NCBI GenBank assembly: GCA_041395325.1
Contig: JAWLAT010000003.1
Coordinates: 186,001-250,000, forward strand
DNA from: JAWLAT01 sp041395325
Lineage (GTDB): Bacteria; Pseudomonadota; Gammaproteobacteria; Xanthomonadales; SZUA-5
Direction of reading: 5' to 3'
Length of the DNA: 64,000 nucleotides
A program made the position numbers and the translations under genes. Each line of letters begins with the position of its first letter. Position 1 is the first letter of the stretch. A model generated the notes under the pieces. It was not told the origin of the DNA and ran no database searches. It saw only the letters and a list, made by a program, of their open reading frames with translations. Shown one piece after another: positions 24,302 through 32,833 of the stretch.

Positions 24302-25123
24302 TCAGGCGCTGGCTGCGCCGCGCCAGATCTGCTCGATCGAGGCAAAGGCGCTGCGATCCTGGCCGATCAACACCAGCATGCCCTGGCCCAGCGGCATGAC
24401 TCGACCCTGCAGGCCGGCGTAGCTGAATTCGGCGCCCGCCTGCAGCCCCGGTTCGGCCTGACGGAAATAGATCACGGTCACCGGTCCGCTGGGCTGTTGC
24501 ATCACCATGTGCACGGTGCGCTGGCCGCCGATGGGGCAGGGATAGGCGTAGTTGACCTCAACCTCCTGCGCCAGCTGCAGACCGACCTGCTGCAGCAGGG
24601 AGTCGAGCATCGCCGGCGGCACGGTTTCGGTGCGCGTCAGCGCGAAGGGCTCGTGCGACAGATGTTCGACGGTGGCCACCAGCAACGGATCGGTCGTTGT
24701 GGGCAGCTCGGTACCAACCGGACCACGCAGCAGCCAGCCACCGACCAGGCCCGCGGTCAGCAACAGCGATGCGGCCAGGGCCAGCACACTGCGGCGGCTG
24801 AACCAGTGCGCGGTGCGCGGATCGCTGCGCTGTGGCAGTTGCGCCAGGCTGGCATGCAGATCGCTGGGCACCGGCACCGCCAGGGCTGCCCGCAGCGACT
24901 GCTCAAAGTCGGCGTCGTGCGCGTCGGGCAGGGCCTGCAGCTGGGCAAGCAGGGCATCGGGCACGGGCACAGCCAGCGCCACGGCCAGTTGCCGCTCGAA
25001 ATCCCGGGCCGCCTGCAGTTGCCCGATAGCCTGCTCGCCCAGCTCAACGGCCTGGCGATCCAGCGCCGGGTTGGCCGGATCGCTGTGCAGCAGTTGTTCG
25101 AATTCAGGCCACACGCTCGTCAT
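24302..25123 (-). CDS. DUF3379-type membrane anti-sigma-like protein
   Basis: The 273-residue protein has a soluble N-terminal part of about 110 residues (with repeated ALAVPVP and LxxLPQ elements), one TM helix (SVLALAASLLLTAGLVGGWLL) and a periplasmic domain of about 140 residues. This layout and the overlap with an ECF sigma gene mark it as the DUF3379 partner of that sigma factor. ATG at 25123 is used; a GTG at 25129 is possible. It overlaps the sigma stop by about 20 bases, so the two are translated together. The signal sensed is unknown. Confidence 0.8.
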   Translation of the reverse strand: MTSVWPEFEQLLHSDPANPALDRQAVELGEQAIGQLQAARDFERQLAVALAVPVPDALLAQLQALPDAHDADFEQSLRAALAVPVPSDLHASLAQLPQRSDPRTAHWFSRRSVLALAASLLLTAGLVGGWLLRGPVGTELPTTTDPLLVATVEHLSHEPFALTRTETVPPAMLDSLLQQVGLQLAQEVEVNYAYPCPIGGQRTVHMVMQQPSGPVTVIYFRQAEPGLQAGAEFSYAGLQGRVMPLGQGMLVLIGQDRSAFASIEQIWRGAASA

Positions 25124-25610
25124 CCTCACTGGGCAGCAACTGCTCCTGCAGCTTCTGGCGGGCTCGGAACAGCTGCGTCATGACCGCGCTTTCGCTGATC
25201 TGCAGCTCCTCGGCAATTTCCCGGCAGCTCATGCCCATGACCACCTGCAACACCAATGGCTCGCGGTACTTGGTCGGCAGCCTGGCCATGGCGGCGCGAA
25301 TCGTGTCGACATCGCTGAGGGCTGCGGGCTCGGGGCTGTCACCGTCTTCCACCGGAATGTCATCGATGTCATCGGTGGGCAGGCGCTTGCGCTCGTACAG
25401 CCGGGCATGCTCGCGCCGGACGATGGTAATCAGCCACGACTTGGCCGCCGCCACGTCGCGCAGCTGCGCAATCGAGCGCCAGGCACGCAGGAAGGTCTCC
25501 TGCACCAGATCCTTGGACAGGGCCTCGTCCTGGCAGAGCCAGTAGGCGTAGCGGTAGAGCTCGGTCGAGTAGGTTCGCACCAGCGTGTCGAAGCGTTGTC
25601 GGGATTCCAA
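25104..25610 (-). CDS. ECF-type RNA polymerase sigma factor
   Basis: The 168-residue protein has sigma region 2 (YRYAYWLCQDEALSKDLVQETFLRAWRSI) and region 4 (LPTKYREPLVLQVVMGMSCREIAEELQISESAVMTQLFRARQKL). The start is TTG at 25610, fixed by a perfect AGGAGG eight bases upstream; no ATG in frame fits. The downstream DUF3379 membrane protein is probably its anti-sigma factor. A short Asp-rich linker (DDIDDIPVEDGD) joins the two regions. The target regulon is not visible. Confidence 0.92.
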   Translation of the reverse strand: MESRQRFDTLVRTYSTELYRYAYWLCQDEALSKDLVQETFLRAWRSIAQLRDVAAAKSWLITIVRREHARLYERKRLPTDDIDDIPVEDGDSPEPAALSDVDTIRAAMARLPTKYREPLVLQVVMGMSCREIAEELQISESAVMTQLFRARQKLQEQLLPSEDDERVA

Positions 25611-25769
25611 CGGAAAGACCTCCTGAAGGCGCGATGGCTTTCAACGCGGGCGATCGGGCGAACGCCGCGTTCAGCTGCCGGTCGGTCGGACAGGCGCGTA
25701 GCGAAGTTGAATTTTGGCACAGCCGACCGGTCGGCGGGCCGGGCGGGGCGCTGCCCGCCGCGGCGGAGC

Positions 25770-26993
25770 TCAGTCCAGCGTCACCGCCTGACCGTCACTC
25801 AGACCGGACTGCTGCCGGGCCACGCGATCACCCACCTGCAGGCCGTCCAGCACTTGCCAGTCCTCGCCCAGGCGCTCTCCCAGGCGGACACTGCGGGCGT
25901 TGGCGCGCCCCTCGGCGATCAGGAACACGCTGGCCTGCGCCCCGTCGCCCCGAACAGCGCTGGCCGGAACCCGTACACCGCTGAGCGTGGGCGCCGAGGA
26001 TTCTCCCGCTTCGGCTTCGCGCAGGAAGGCCACGCGCACGCCCATGTCCGGGACGATGCGCGGATCGCGACTGTCGATGCTGACCCGGACCTTGACCGTG
26101 GCCTTGCTGCGGTCGGCGGTCGGGATGACCGCGATGACGCGGCCCGGAATGGTCCAGTCCGGATAGGCGTTGAGCCGCGATTCCACCGGTTGACCGGCCA
26201 CCACGCGATTGATGTAGGACTCGCTGACATCGACCTCGATCTCCAGCGAACCCATGTCGACGATCGTGCCGATGCCGGTGCGTGTGAAGCCACCGCCGGC
26301 GGAGATTGGCGAGATCATCTCGCCCGGTTGCGCCGCCTTGGCGATGACCACGCCGCTGAAGGGCGCGCGGATCAGCGTGTTGTCCAGCTGCTGACCGACC
26401 TGCTCGAGTCGACGGGCAGCCACGGTGACCTGCGCCTGCGCGCTGCCCAGCCGTGCGCGCAGGGCATCGCGATCGGCGCGCGCTGCGTCCACGGCCTGTG
26501 CCGAGGTCAGCTTGCGTTCGACCAGCTCGGTCTGTCGCGCCAGTTCGCGCTCGGCCAGATCCAGCCGCACCTGGGTTTCCTGCCGATCGGTGCGTGCCGC
26601 CTGCAGGCTGGCTTCGCTGAGCGCCTGATCGCGCAGCACTTCGGCATCGTCCAGACGTGCCAGCAGCTGTCCTTCCTCGACCTCCATGCCTTCCTCGATC
26701 AGCACCTCAATCACCTTGCCGGTGACCTTGGCCGAGACCGTGGCGATCCGCCGCGGCGTCACATAGCCGGTCGCATCGAGTACCGAGCGGCTGGCCTGCG
26801 CACCACCGGCCGGTCGCGCCAGCACGGTCTCCACCGGTGGCGTCCCGTCACCACGGCCGAAGGCATACCAGGCGCCCGCGCCGATCAGCGCCAGCACCCC
26901 CGCAGCGATGGCCAGCAGCCAGCCTTTGCCGCCATCCGGGCGAGCCGTCTCGCGCGGCAGGCGCAATTCCTTGACCAGTTCGCTCGCGTCCAT
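25770..26993 (-). CDS. HlyD/RND-type periplasmic adaptor subunit
   Basis: The 407-residue protein has one N-terminal TM anchor (GWLLAIAAGVLALIGAGAWYAF), a lipoyl half-motif (GYVTPRRIATVSAKVTGKV), a long coiled-coil hairpin (about 120-210), the second lipoyl half (NTLIRAPFSGVVIAKAAQPGE) and beta-barrel/membrane-proximal domains. It should link an inner-membrane pump (RND or MacB type) to an outer-membrane channel. No pump or TolC gene flanks it; the nearest candidate permease is 16 kb away. ATG 26993 is preferred to 27002 because AGGG then has nine-base spacing. Confidence 0.85.
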   Translation of the reverse strand: MDASELVKELRLPRETARPDGGKGWLLAIAAGVLALIGAGAWYAFGRGDGTPPVETVLARPAGGAQASRSVLDATGYVTPRRIATVSAKVTGKVIEVLIEEGMEVEEGQLLARLDDAEVLRDQALSEASLQAARTDRQETQVRLDLAERELARQTELVERKLTSAQAVDAARADRDALRARLGSAQAQVTVAARRLEQVGQQLDNTLIRAPFSGVVIAKAAQPGEMISPISAGGGFTRTGIGTIVDMGSLEIEVDVSESYINRVVAGQPVESRLNAYPDWTIPGRVIAVIPTADRSKATVKVRVSIDSRDPRIVPDMGVRVAFLREAEAGESSAPTLSGVRVPASAVRGDGAQASVFLIAEGRANARSVRLGERLGEDWQVLDGLQVGDRVARQQSGLSDGQAVTLD

Positions 26994-27076
26994 CGCTGTC
27001 ATCCCTGTCCGAACGCCGCGCAGTCTAGCGACTGCCGCGCCAAAGGTCTGGTGACGGACGTCATCTGTGGGGGGCG

Positions 27077-27247
27077 GAGGGCTGAGGGATAGGGGCTGAG
27101 GGTTCAGGGAACGGCAGCCTGGTAGCAAGCTGGGTCGCTATGGCGATCTTCGTGGCCCAACGCCGGGGAGAGCGCAGCGCACATCAGGAGTGCGGCGAGT
27201 CCGGCTTTCCCTGAGCCCTCGGCCCTGGTCCCTATGCCCTGACCCTC
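27077..27247. repeat. Long inverted repeat of GGGCTGAGGG-like units (copy 2)
   Basis: The left arm at 27077-27110 (two GGGCTGAGGG units, ending GGTTCAGGGA) pairs imperfectly with the reverse complement of the right arm at 27208-27247, with one six-base bulge. The centre differs from copy 1. The right arm overlaps the 3' end of the GNAT gene and supplies its last codons and stop. Confidence 0.6.
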
Positions 27248-27777
27248 GTCTGCCATTCCGCCCGACTCTGCCGCCAGATGTCGCAAACCACATCCTGGTA
27301 GGGCGCCGGCATGTTCACGGACTCGCAACGGCGCGAACCGAGACGTTCGGCCAGGCGCTGCGAGGGGGCGTTGGCGGGGTCAATACTGTGGATCACCTCG
27401 GTCCAGCCCAGCGTGTCGAAGGCATAGTCCATCGCCGCCACCGCCGCTTCGCTGGCAAAGCCCTGGCCCCAAGCGTCCGGGTGCAGGGCCCAGCCGACCT
27501 CGGTGCCCGGCCAGCCCTCGGGTTGCCACGGGCCAATGCGCCCGATCCAGCGACCGCTGCGCTTGTGGATCACCGAGAACATGGCCACGCCAGTCAGCGC
27601 CCAGGCCCCGGCCATGCCCATGAAGGCGCGCCAGACCACGCTGCGCGGCTGCACGCCGCCGATATGGCGGGCCGCGTCGGCATTGGCATGCAGCTCGGCC
27701 CAGCGTTCGAAGTCGACCAGTTGGGTCGGCCGCAACAGCAATCGTTCGGTGTGCAGTTCGATGGCCGGCATGGACAT
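27232..27777 (-). CDS. GNAT-family N-acetyltransferase (RimJ/RimL-like)
   Basis: The 181-residue protein opens with IELHTERLLLRPTQLVDFERW, typical of RimJ/RimL-type N-acetyltransferases, and has the acetyl-CoA site in VGWALHPDAWGQGFASEAA with the usual C-terminal HSIDPANAPSQRLAERLG. Such enzymes acetylate protein N-termini, antibiotics or small amines; the acceptor is not predictable. ATG 27777 is chosen because the homologous region starts there; upstream codons hold the Pho-box-like array of the divergent phoX gene. The last five codons and stop come from the inverted-repeat arm. Confidence 0.85.
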   Translation of the reverse strand: MSMPAIELHTERLLLRPTQLVDFERWAELHANADAARHIGGVQPRSVVWRAFMGMAGAWALTGVAMFSVIHKRSGRWIGRIGPWQPEGWPGTEVGWALHPDAWGQGFASEAAVAAMDYAFDTLGWTEVIHSIDPANAPSQRLAERLGSRRCESVNMPAPYQDVVCDIWRQSRAEWQTRVRA

Positions 27778-27843
27778 GGGCGGGACTCGCTGCAAGGGGG
27801 CCGACAAGGCTGGGTCAGAGCTGGCCCGGCTGGCAAGAGCCAG

Positions 27844-27894
27844 CCGTCGTGGGTCCGTCATCACGCTGACACCGAGCTGTCGTCATTCGCTCAA
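27844..27894 (+). promoter_or_regulatory. Phased array of Pho-box-like 7-mers upstream of phoX
   Basis: PhoB binds direct CTGTCAT-like 7-mers spaced 11 bp. Here CCGTCGT (27844), CCGTCAT (27855), CTGACAC (27866) and CTGTCGT (27877) match at 5, 6, 5 and 6 of 7 positions, all exactly 11 bp apart; CGCTCAA at 27888 is a weak fifth. The array ends about 60-70 bp before the PhoX start codon, consistent with PhoB activation under phosphate limitation. The four-base spacers are not A/T-rich as in E. coli. Confidence 0.65.
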
Positions 27895-27951
27895 GCCGCC
27901 GTCACGCGCCGGCCTCAGGCTGGCAGGCCTGTCCCTGCCAATGGAACCACC

Positions 27952-30174
27952 ATGACCGACAACACCCGCCCCGAACCCGGCGAGCGCCTGCAACAGCTGG
28001 CCGCCGAAGCCGCCGCCAATGATCGCCGCACCGATCTGGACGTCGATCTGGAGCAGCGCTCGGCGCATGCCGAACCGTTTTTCAGCGTGCTGTCGCGACG
28101 CCTGCAGCGGCGCGATTTCCTGGGCAAGGGTGCGGCCGGTGCGGCGGCGTTGGGTCTGGGCGGTACCGCGATGGCTCGATGGGTGGACAACCCGGACGAC
28201 AAGGCCGCCTTCCGCCCCGGTGGTGCGCTGGACAGCCTGACCTTCAAGCCCATTGCCGGCAGTCGCGAGGATCAGATCACCTTGCCGCCCGGCTACACCC
28301 ACGACGTGGTGATCCGCTGGGGTGATTCGCTGGTGCCCTTCGTCGACGATCTGGACACCAGCCGGGTCAAGGATGGCGCGCTGACCGAGGCGGGCGCGGC
28401 GGCCCGCGCAGCGCAGCAGTTCGGCTACAACTGCGATGCCATCGAGTATTTCCCGTTGCCGGGTCCGGGTTCGCTGGGCCGCGAGAACGCGCTGGTCTGC
28501 GTCAACCACGAATACACCAACGAGAACATCATGTTCCCCAGCTTCGGTGTGGCGCAGGCGCACCCGGGCGAGGATGGCAGCTTCAGTCTGGCCCGCTTCC
28601 ACAGCGACCTGCCCGAGGCGGTTGGCGTGATGAAGGCCAGCCATGGCATCTCGGTGGTCGAACTGGTGCGCTACGAAGGCCGCTGGTACTACGTCAAGGA
28701 ATCCTTCTACAACCGCCGCATCACCGGTGACAGCGAGTTCAACCTGTCCGGGCCGGCCGCCGGTCATCCGCTGCTGCGGACCGCCGCCGATCCCACCGGC
28801 ACGCGGGTGCTGGGTACATTGAACAACTGTGCCGGTGGCGAGACGCCGTGGGGCACCTATCTGTCGGCCGAAGAGAACGTCGACCAGTACTTCGGCAATT
28901 TCAACGCCTACCGCGACAGTGGCAGCGCCGATCCGGCGGTGCTGGCTGCGCATGCACGTCTGCCCTTGCCGGGTGGCGAGAGTGAGCGCGGTTGGGAATA
29001 CGGCGACGAGCGTTTCGATGTGGCCCGTCACCCCACCGAGGCCCTGCGTTTCGGCTGGGTGGTCGAGGTCGATCCTTATGATCCCACGGCGACGCCGGTC
29101 AAGCGCACGGCGCTGGGTCGCTTCAAGCACGAGTGCGCCACCTCGATCACCGCCAGCAGCGGCCACTGCGTGGTCTATTCCGGCGATGACGCGAGGATGG
29201 AGTACACCTACAAGTTCGTCAGTGCCCGCCAGGTCAGCCCGGTGCGCGAGGAGAATCGCAACCTGCTCGACGAGGGCACGCTGTATGTGGCGCGATTCAA
29301 TGACGATGGCAGCGGTCAGTGGTTGCCGCTGGACTGGGCCAGCCAGCCGGCCCTGCAGGCCGAGTTCGCCGACCAGGCCGAAGTGCTGATTCACGCCCGT
29401 CGCGCCGCCGACCTGCTCGGTGCCACGCCGATGGATCGGCCCGAGGACGTTGAGGCCAATCCGGTCACCAAGAAGGTCTACATCGCCTGCACCAACAACA
29501 CCAATCGCACGCTGGAGCCGGGCAGCCGCAACTTCCAGGGCCGCACGCTGCCCACCGAGCCGGGCACGGCCAATCCGCGCGGCCCGAATCGCTGGGGTCA
29601 TGTGGTGGAGATCACCGAAGCCGGCAACGACAACGCCGCACTGAGCTTCAGCTGGGAGATCTTCATGCTCTGCGGTGATCCGCAGGCCGCCGATGCTGCC
29701 TTCCTGACCGACCTGGCCGAGGTGGCCGGGCCGCTGCCGCAGAACACCACCTACTACGCCGGCTTCGACAAGCCGCAGGAACTGGCGCCAATCGGATCGC
29801 CAGACAACCTGGCCTTCGATCATGTGGGCAACCTGTGGATCATCACCGACGGCAGCCAGCCGCGCGGCGACCACGACGGCTGCTTTGCCGTGCCCACCTA
29901 CGGTCCCACCCGCGGCAAGCTGCGCCAGTTCATGGCCTGCCCGCGCAGTGCCGAAGTCTGCGGCTGCGAGTTCAGTCAGGACTACGAAAGCCTGTTCTTC
30001 TCGATCCAGCATCCTGGTGACGGCGGCGATCTGATCAGCGGACCGTCCAGCTACTGGCCGGACGGCAAGCTGGACAGCTTCGACCCCAGCGTGGTGCAGA
30101 GCGACTTCATCGTGCCGCGGCCCAGCCTGATCGCCGTGACCAAGACCAACGGACCGCGCCGCATCGGCTCCTGA
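27952..30174 (+). CDS. phoX: PhoX-family alkaline phosphatase (DUF839), Tat-exported
   Basis: The 740-residue protein carries a twin-arginine signal (LQRRDFLGKG followed by AAGAAALGLGG) about 50 residues from the start, as usual for PhoX. Family motifs follow: CDAIEYFPLP, VCVNHEYTNENIMFP, NNCAGGETPWGTYLSAEEN, GRFKHECATS, VYSGDDARMEYTYKFVS, RPEDVEANPVTKKVYIACTNN and DNLAFDHVGNLWIITDG, including acidic and Cys ligands of the Fe/Ca cofactor. It releases phosphate from organic esters in the periplasm or outside. The Pho-box-like array upstream supports phosphate control. It is transcribed alone; a strong hairpin lies downstream. Confidence 0.93.
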   Translation: MTDNTRPEPGERLQQLAAEAAANDRRTDLDVDLEQRSAHAEPFFSVLSRRLQRRDFLGKGAAGAAALGLGGTAMARWVDNPDDKAAFRPGGALDSLTFKPIAGSREDQITLPPGYTHDVVIRWGDSLVPFVDDLDTSRVKDGALTEAGAAARAAQQFGYNCDAIEYFPLPGPGSLGRENALVCVNHEYTNENIMFPSFGVAQAHPGEDGSFSLARFHSDLPEAVGVMKASHGISVVELVRYEGRWYYVKESFYNRRITGDSEFNLSGPAAGHPLLRTAADPTGTRVLGTLNNCAGGETPWGTYLSAEENVDQYFGNFNAYRDSGSADPAVLAAHARLPLPGGESERGWEYGDERFDVARHPTEALRFGWVVEVDPYDPTATPVKRTALGRFKHECATSITASSGHCVVYSGDDARMEYTYKFVSARQVSPVREENRNLLDEGTLYVARFNDDGSGQWLPLDWASQPALQAEFADQAEVLIHARRAADLLGATPMDRPEDVEANPVTKKVYIACTNNTNRTLEPGSRNFQGRTLPTEPGTANPRGPNRWGHVVEITEAGNDNAALSFSWEIFMLCGDPQAADAAFLTDLAEVAGPLPQNTTYYAGFDKPQELAPIGSPDNLAFDHVGNLWIITDGSQPRGDHDGCFAVPTYGPTRGKLRQFMACPRSAEVCGCEFSQDYESLFFSIQHPGDGGDLISGPSSYWPDGKLDSFDPSVVQSDFIVPRPSLIAVTKTNGPRRIGS

Positions 30175-30204
30175 TCGACCGACCCGGCCCCGGGTCTGCC
30201 ATTC

Positions 30205-30252
30205 GGCGTCACCAGCATCGTACCTCCGCCCCCTGTCGATGCTGGTGACGCC
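30205..30252. repeat. Perfect 16-bp inverted repeat with 16-base loop
   Basis: GGCGTCACCAGCATCG at 30205-30220 is perfectly complementary to CGATGCTGGTGACGCC at 30237-30252. G/C-rich flanks extend the symmetry imperfectly. It lies 30 bp after the phoX stop and could end phoX transcription, but no T-run follows on either strand. Confidence 0.8.
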
Positions 30253-30392
30253 CCCGGGGGCAAGGACCGGGCGGATGGCTGTCGCCGATCCCGGCACTCA
30301 CGGACCCAGCGCGGTCCGATGATCATCCAATCGTGCCCTTGCGCCAATGGCAGCGTCACGGGATGCTTGCCGCCCTCGCAGGCGGAGCAACC

Positions 30393-30899
30393 ATGAGCAG
30401 CCGCAGCTACCCGGCTCGTATCGGCACCACCCTGATCGTCACCAGCGTCTTCGCCTCGGTGCTGTGCCTGGGCGTAGCCGCGGTGCTGTATTGGCAGGTG
30501 GCGCCTCGGGTCGCCGGCGGCCAGTGGCTTTGGCTGCCACCGGCGCTGCTGCCGTTGCTGTGTCTGCCCTTCGTCGTGCGCGGCTATCGCGTCGACGGCA
30601 AGACCCTGCGCGTACAGCGGCTGCTGCATGAATCCACGCTGGAGCTGACTGGGCTGAGCGAAGTCGAACAGCGACCGCGCGCCTTCGCCGGCCTGCTGCG
30701 CACCTTCGGCAATGGCGGCTTCTTTTCCTTCACCGGCGGCTACTGGGGACGGGAGATCGGGCGGGCTACCGCCTACGCCACCGACCTGGGTCCCGGTCTG
30801 TTGCTGCGCTACCCAACACGAGCTGTCGTACTGACGCCCACCGAGCCGGCGGCGCTGGCCAAGGCCCTGCGTCGGGCGAGCGGATTGCCGGAATCCTGA
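30393..30899 (+). CDS. Membrane protein with PH-like domain
   Basis: The 168-residue protein has two N-terminal TM helices (TLIVTSVFASVLCLGVAAVLYW and WLWLPPALLPLLCLPFVV) and a C-terminal domain (YRVDGKTLRVQRLLHESTLELTGLSEVEQRP) resembling bacterial PH domains that follow a membrane hairpin. GGAG precedes the ATG at 30393; upstream codons are not needed. The stop overlaps the uup start by one base, so they are likely cotranscribed. The PH domain would lie in the cytoplasm at the membrane surface; function is unknown. Confidence 0.75.
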   Translation: MSSRSYPARIGTTLIVTSVFASVLCLGVAAVLYWQVAPRVAGGQWLWLPPALLPLLCLPFVVRGYRVDGKTLRVQRLLHESTLELTGLSEVEQRPRAFAGLLRTFGNGGFFSFTGGYWGREIGRATAYATDLGPGLLLRYPTRAVVLTPTEPAALAKALRRASGLPES

Positions 30900-32794
30900 T
30901 GCCCCTGCTGCTGCTGCGCCAGATCGAACTCAGTGTCGGTGGTCCGCTGCTGCTCGACCATGTCGACCTGGGCATCGAAGCCGGCGAACGGATCTGCGTG
31001 ATTGGCCGCAACGGCGAAGGCAAGTCGACGCTGTTGCGCTTGATTGAGGGCAGCCAACCACCCGACGGCGGCGAGATCCAACGCCAGCCCGGGCTGCGCA
31101 TCGCCCGCCTGGAGCAGGAAGTACCGGCCGGTCTGGACGGTAGCGTCGAGTCGGTGCTGGCCGGTGGCCTGGGTGAGCACGGCCGCTGGCTGGCCGAGTT
31201 CCACCAGCTCAGCGCCAGCGCCGATGCCGCCAGCCTGGCGCGCTTGGCCGTGGTCCAGCAGCAGATCGAACAGGGTGCCGGCTGGGCCGCCGAACAACGG
31301 CTGGTGCAGGCGCTGCAACGGCTACAGCTCGACGGCGAGCAGCCCTTCGGCAGGCTCTCGGGTGGCATGCAGCGCCGCGTGCTGCTGGCGCGTGCCTTCC
31401 TGGCCGAGCCCGACCTGCTGCTGCTGGATGAGCCGACCAATCATCTGGACATCGAGGCCATCGAGGCGCTGCAGACCGATCTGCTCGGCTTTCGCGGGGC
31501 GCTGGTCTTCGTCACCCATGACCGTGCCTTCCTGCGCGCGCTCGCCACGCGCATCGTCGAGATCGATCGCGGTCAGCTGAGCAGCTGGCCGGGCGACTAC
31601 GACAACTATCTGCGCCGGCGCGAGGAGCGCCGTCACGCCGAGGCGCTGGCGCAGGCGCAATTCGACCGCAAGCTGGCCGAAGAAGAGGTGTGGATCCGCA
31701 AGGGCATCGAGGCCCGGCGCACCCGCAACGAAGGCCGCGTGCGGGCCTTGCTGCAGCTGCGCCGCGAGCGCGCCGCCCGCCGTGAGGCGCCGGCCACCGC
31801 CCGCTTGCGGGTGACCGAAGCCGGCAAGTCAGGCCGACGGGTCATTCGTGCCGATGGCCTGGGCTATGGGCTGCCCGACGGCCGCTGGCTGGTGCGTGAT
31901 CTGGACCTGCGCGTGCAACGTGGTGACCGCGTCGGCCTGATCGGACCCAATGGCGCCGGCAAGACGACGCTGTTGCGACTGCTGCTGGGTGAGCTGGCCC
32001 CCAGTACCGGCGAAGTGGAACTGGGCACCGGACTGGAGATCGCCTATTTCGACCAGTACCGGGCGCAGCTGGATGACAGCCGCACGGCGCTGGACAATGT
32101 CGCCGAAGGCCGCGAGTTCATCGAACTCGATGGCCGCCGTCAGCACATCTACGGTTATTTGCAGGATTTCCTGTTTACGCCAGAACGGGCGCGCGCGCCG
32201 ATCACCCGGCTCTCCGGCGGCGAGCGCAACCGGCTGCTGCTGGCCCGCCTGTTCAGCAAGCCGGCCAATCTGCTGGTGCTGGACGAGCCGACCAACGATC
32301 TGGACGTGGAAACGCTGGAGTTGCTGGAAGAGCGTCTGGGCGAATTCAGCGGCACGGTGCTGCTGGTCTCGCATGACCGCGCCTTCCTCGACAATGTGGT
32401 GACCAGCACACTGACCCTGCTGCCCAGCGGCCGTGTGTTCGAAAGCGTCGGCGGCTACAGCGATCGACGGCTGCCGGCGGGCGCGATGCCGGCCAGCAAC
32501 GCGGCAGCTGCGCCCGCCCGTGCGGCCAGCAAGGTCACAGCGGCTGCGCCCAGCGTCGCTGAAGCCGCACCGGCACGACGCAAGCTCAGCTACAAGGATC
32601 AGCGTGAGCTCGACACCCTGCCGCAGCGGATCGAGGCGCTGGAGCAGGAGCTGGCTCAGCGCACCGCGGCGATGAATGAACCGGGTTTCTATCAGCGCGA
32701 GGCCGCTGCCATTCAGGCCGATCAGCAGACGCTGGCGGAGCGGCAGACCGAGCTGGAGCAGCTATACGGTCGCTGGGAAACGCTCGAAGGCTGA
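30899..32794 (+). CDS. uup: ABC-F ATPase Uup
   Basis: The 631-residue soluble protein has two ABC cassettes: Walker A GRNGEGKST and GPNGAGKTT, signature LSGGMQRR and LSGGERNR, Walker B DLLLLDEPTNHLD and LLVLDEPTNDLD, with the linker between them characteristic of ABC-F. The C-terminal 70 residues form a coiled coil (DTLPQRIEALEQELAQRTAA), the DNA-binding feature that separates Uup from EttA and YheS. Uup acts on ribosomes and on branched recombination intermediates and affects precise transposon excision. It shares an operon with the PH-like gene. Confidence 0.93.
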   Translation: MPLLLLRQIELSVGGPLLLDHVDLGIEAGERICVIGRNGEGKSTLLRLIEGSQPPDGGEIQRQPGLRIARLEQEVPAGLDGSVESVLAGGLGEHGRWLAEFHQLSASADAASLARLAVVQQQIEQGAGWAAEQRLVQALQRLQLDGEQPFGRLSGGMQRRVLLARAFLAEPDLLLLDEPTNHLDIEAIEALQTDLLGFRGALVFVTHDRAFLRALATRIVEIDRGQLSSWPGDYDNYLRRREERRHAEALAQAQFDRKLAEEEVWIRKGIEARRTRNEGRVRALLQLRRERAARREAPATARLRVTEAGKSGRRVIRADGLGYGLPDGRWLVRDLDLRVQRGDRVGLIGPNGAGKTTLLRLLLGELAPSTGEVELGTGLEIAYFDQYRAQLDDSRTALDNVAEGREFIELDGRRQHIYGYLQDFLFTPERARAPITRLSGGERNRLLLARLFSKPANLLVLDEPTNDLDVETLELLEERLGEFSGTVLLVSHDRAFLDNVVTSTLTLLPSGRVFESVGGYSDRRLPAGAMPASNAAAAPARAASKVTAAAPSVAEAAPARRKLSYKDQRELDTLPQRIEALEQELAQRTAAMNEPGFYQREAAAIQADQQTLAERQTELEQLYGRWETLEG

Positions 32795-32833
32795 GTCGCC
32801 CTGCGCAGGGCGATCGAATCACCCGGTTGCGGG

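Noticed and set aside
27883..30297. 804-codon minus-strand frame opposite phoX
   Set aside because: No recognisable domain; the PhoX product on the plus strand is complete and family-typical.
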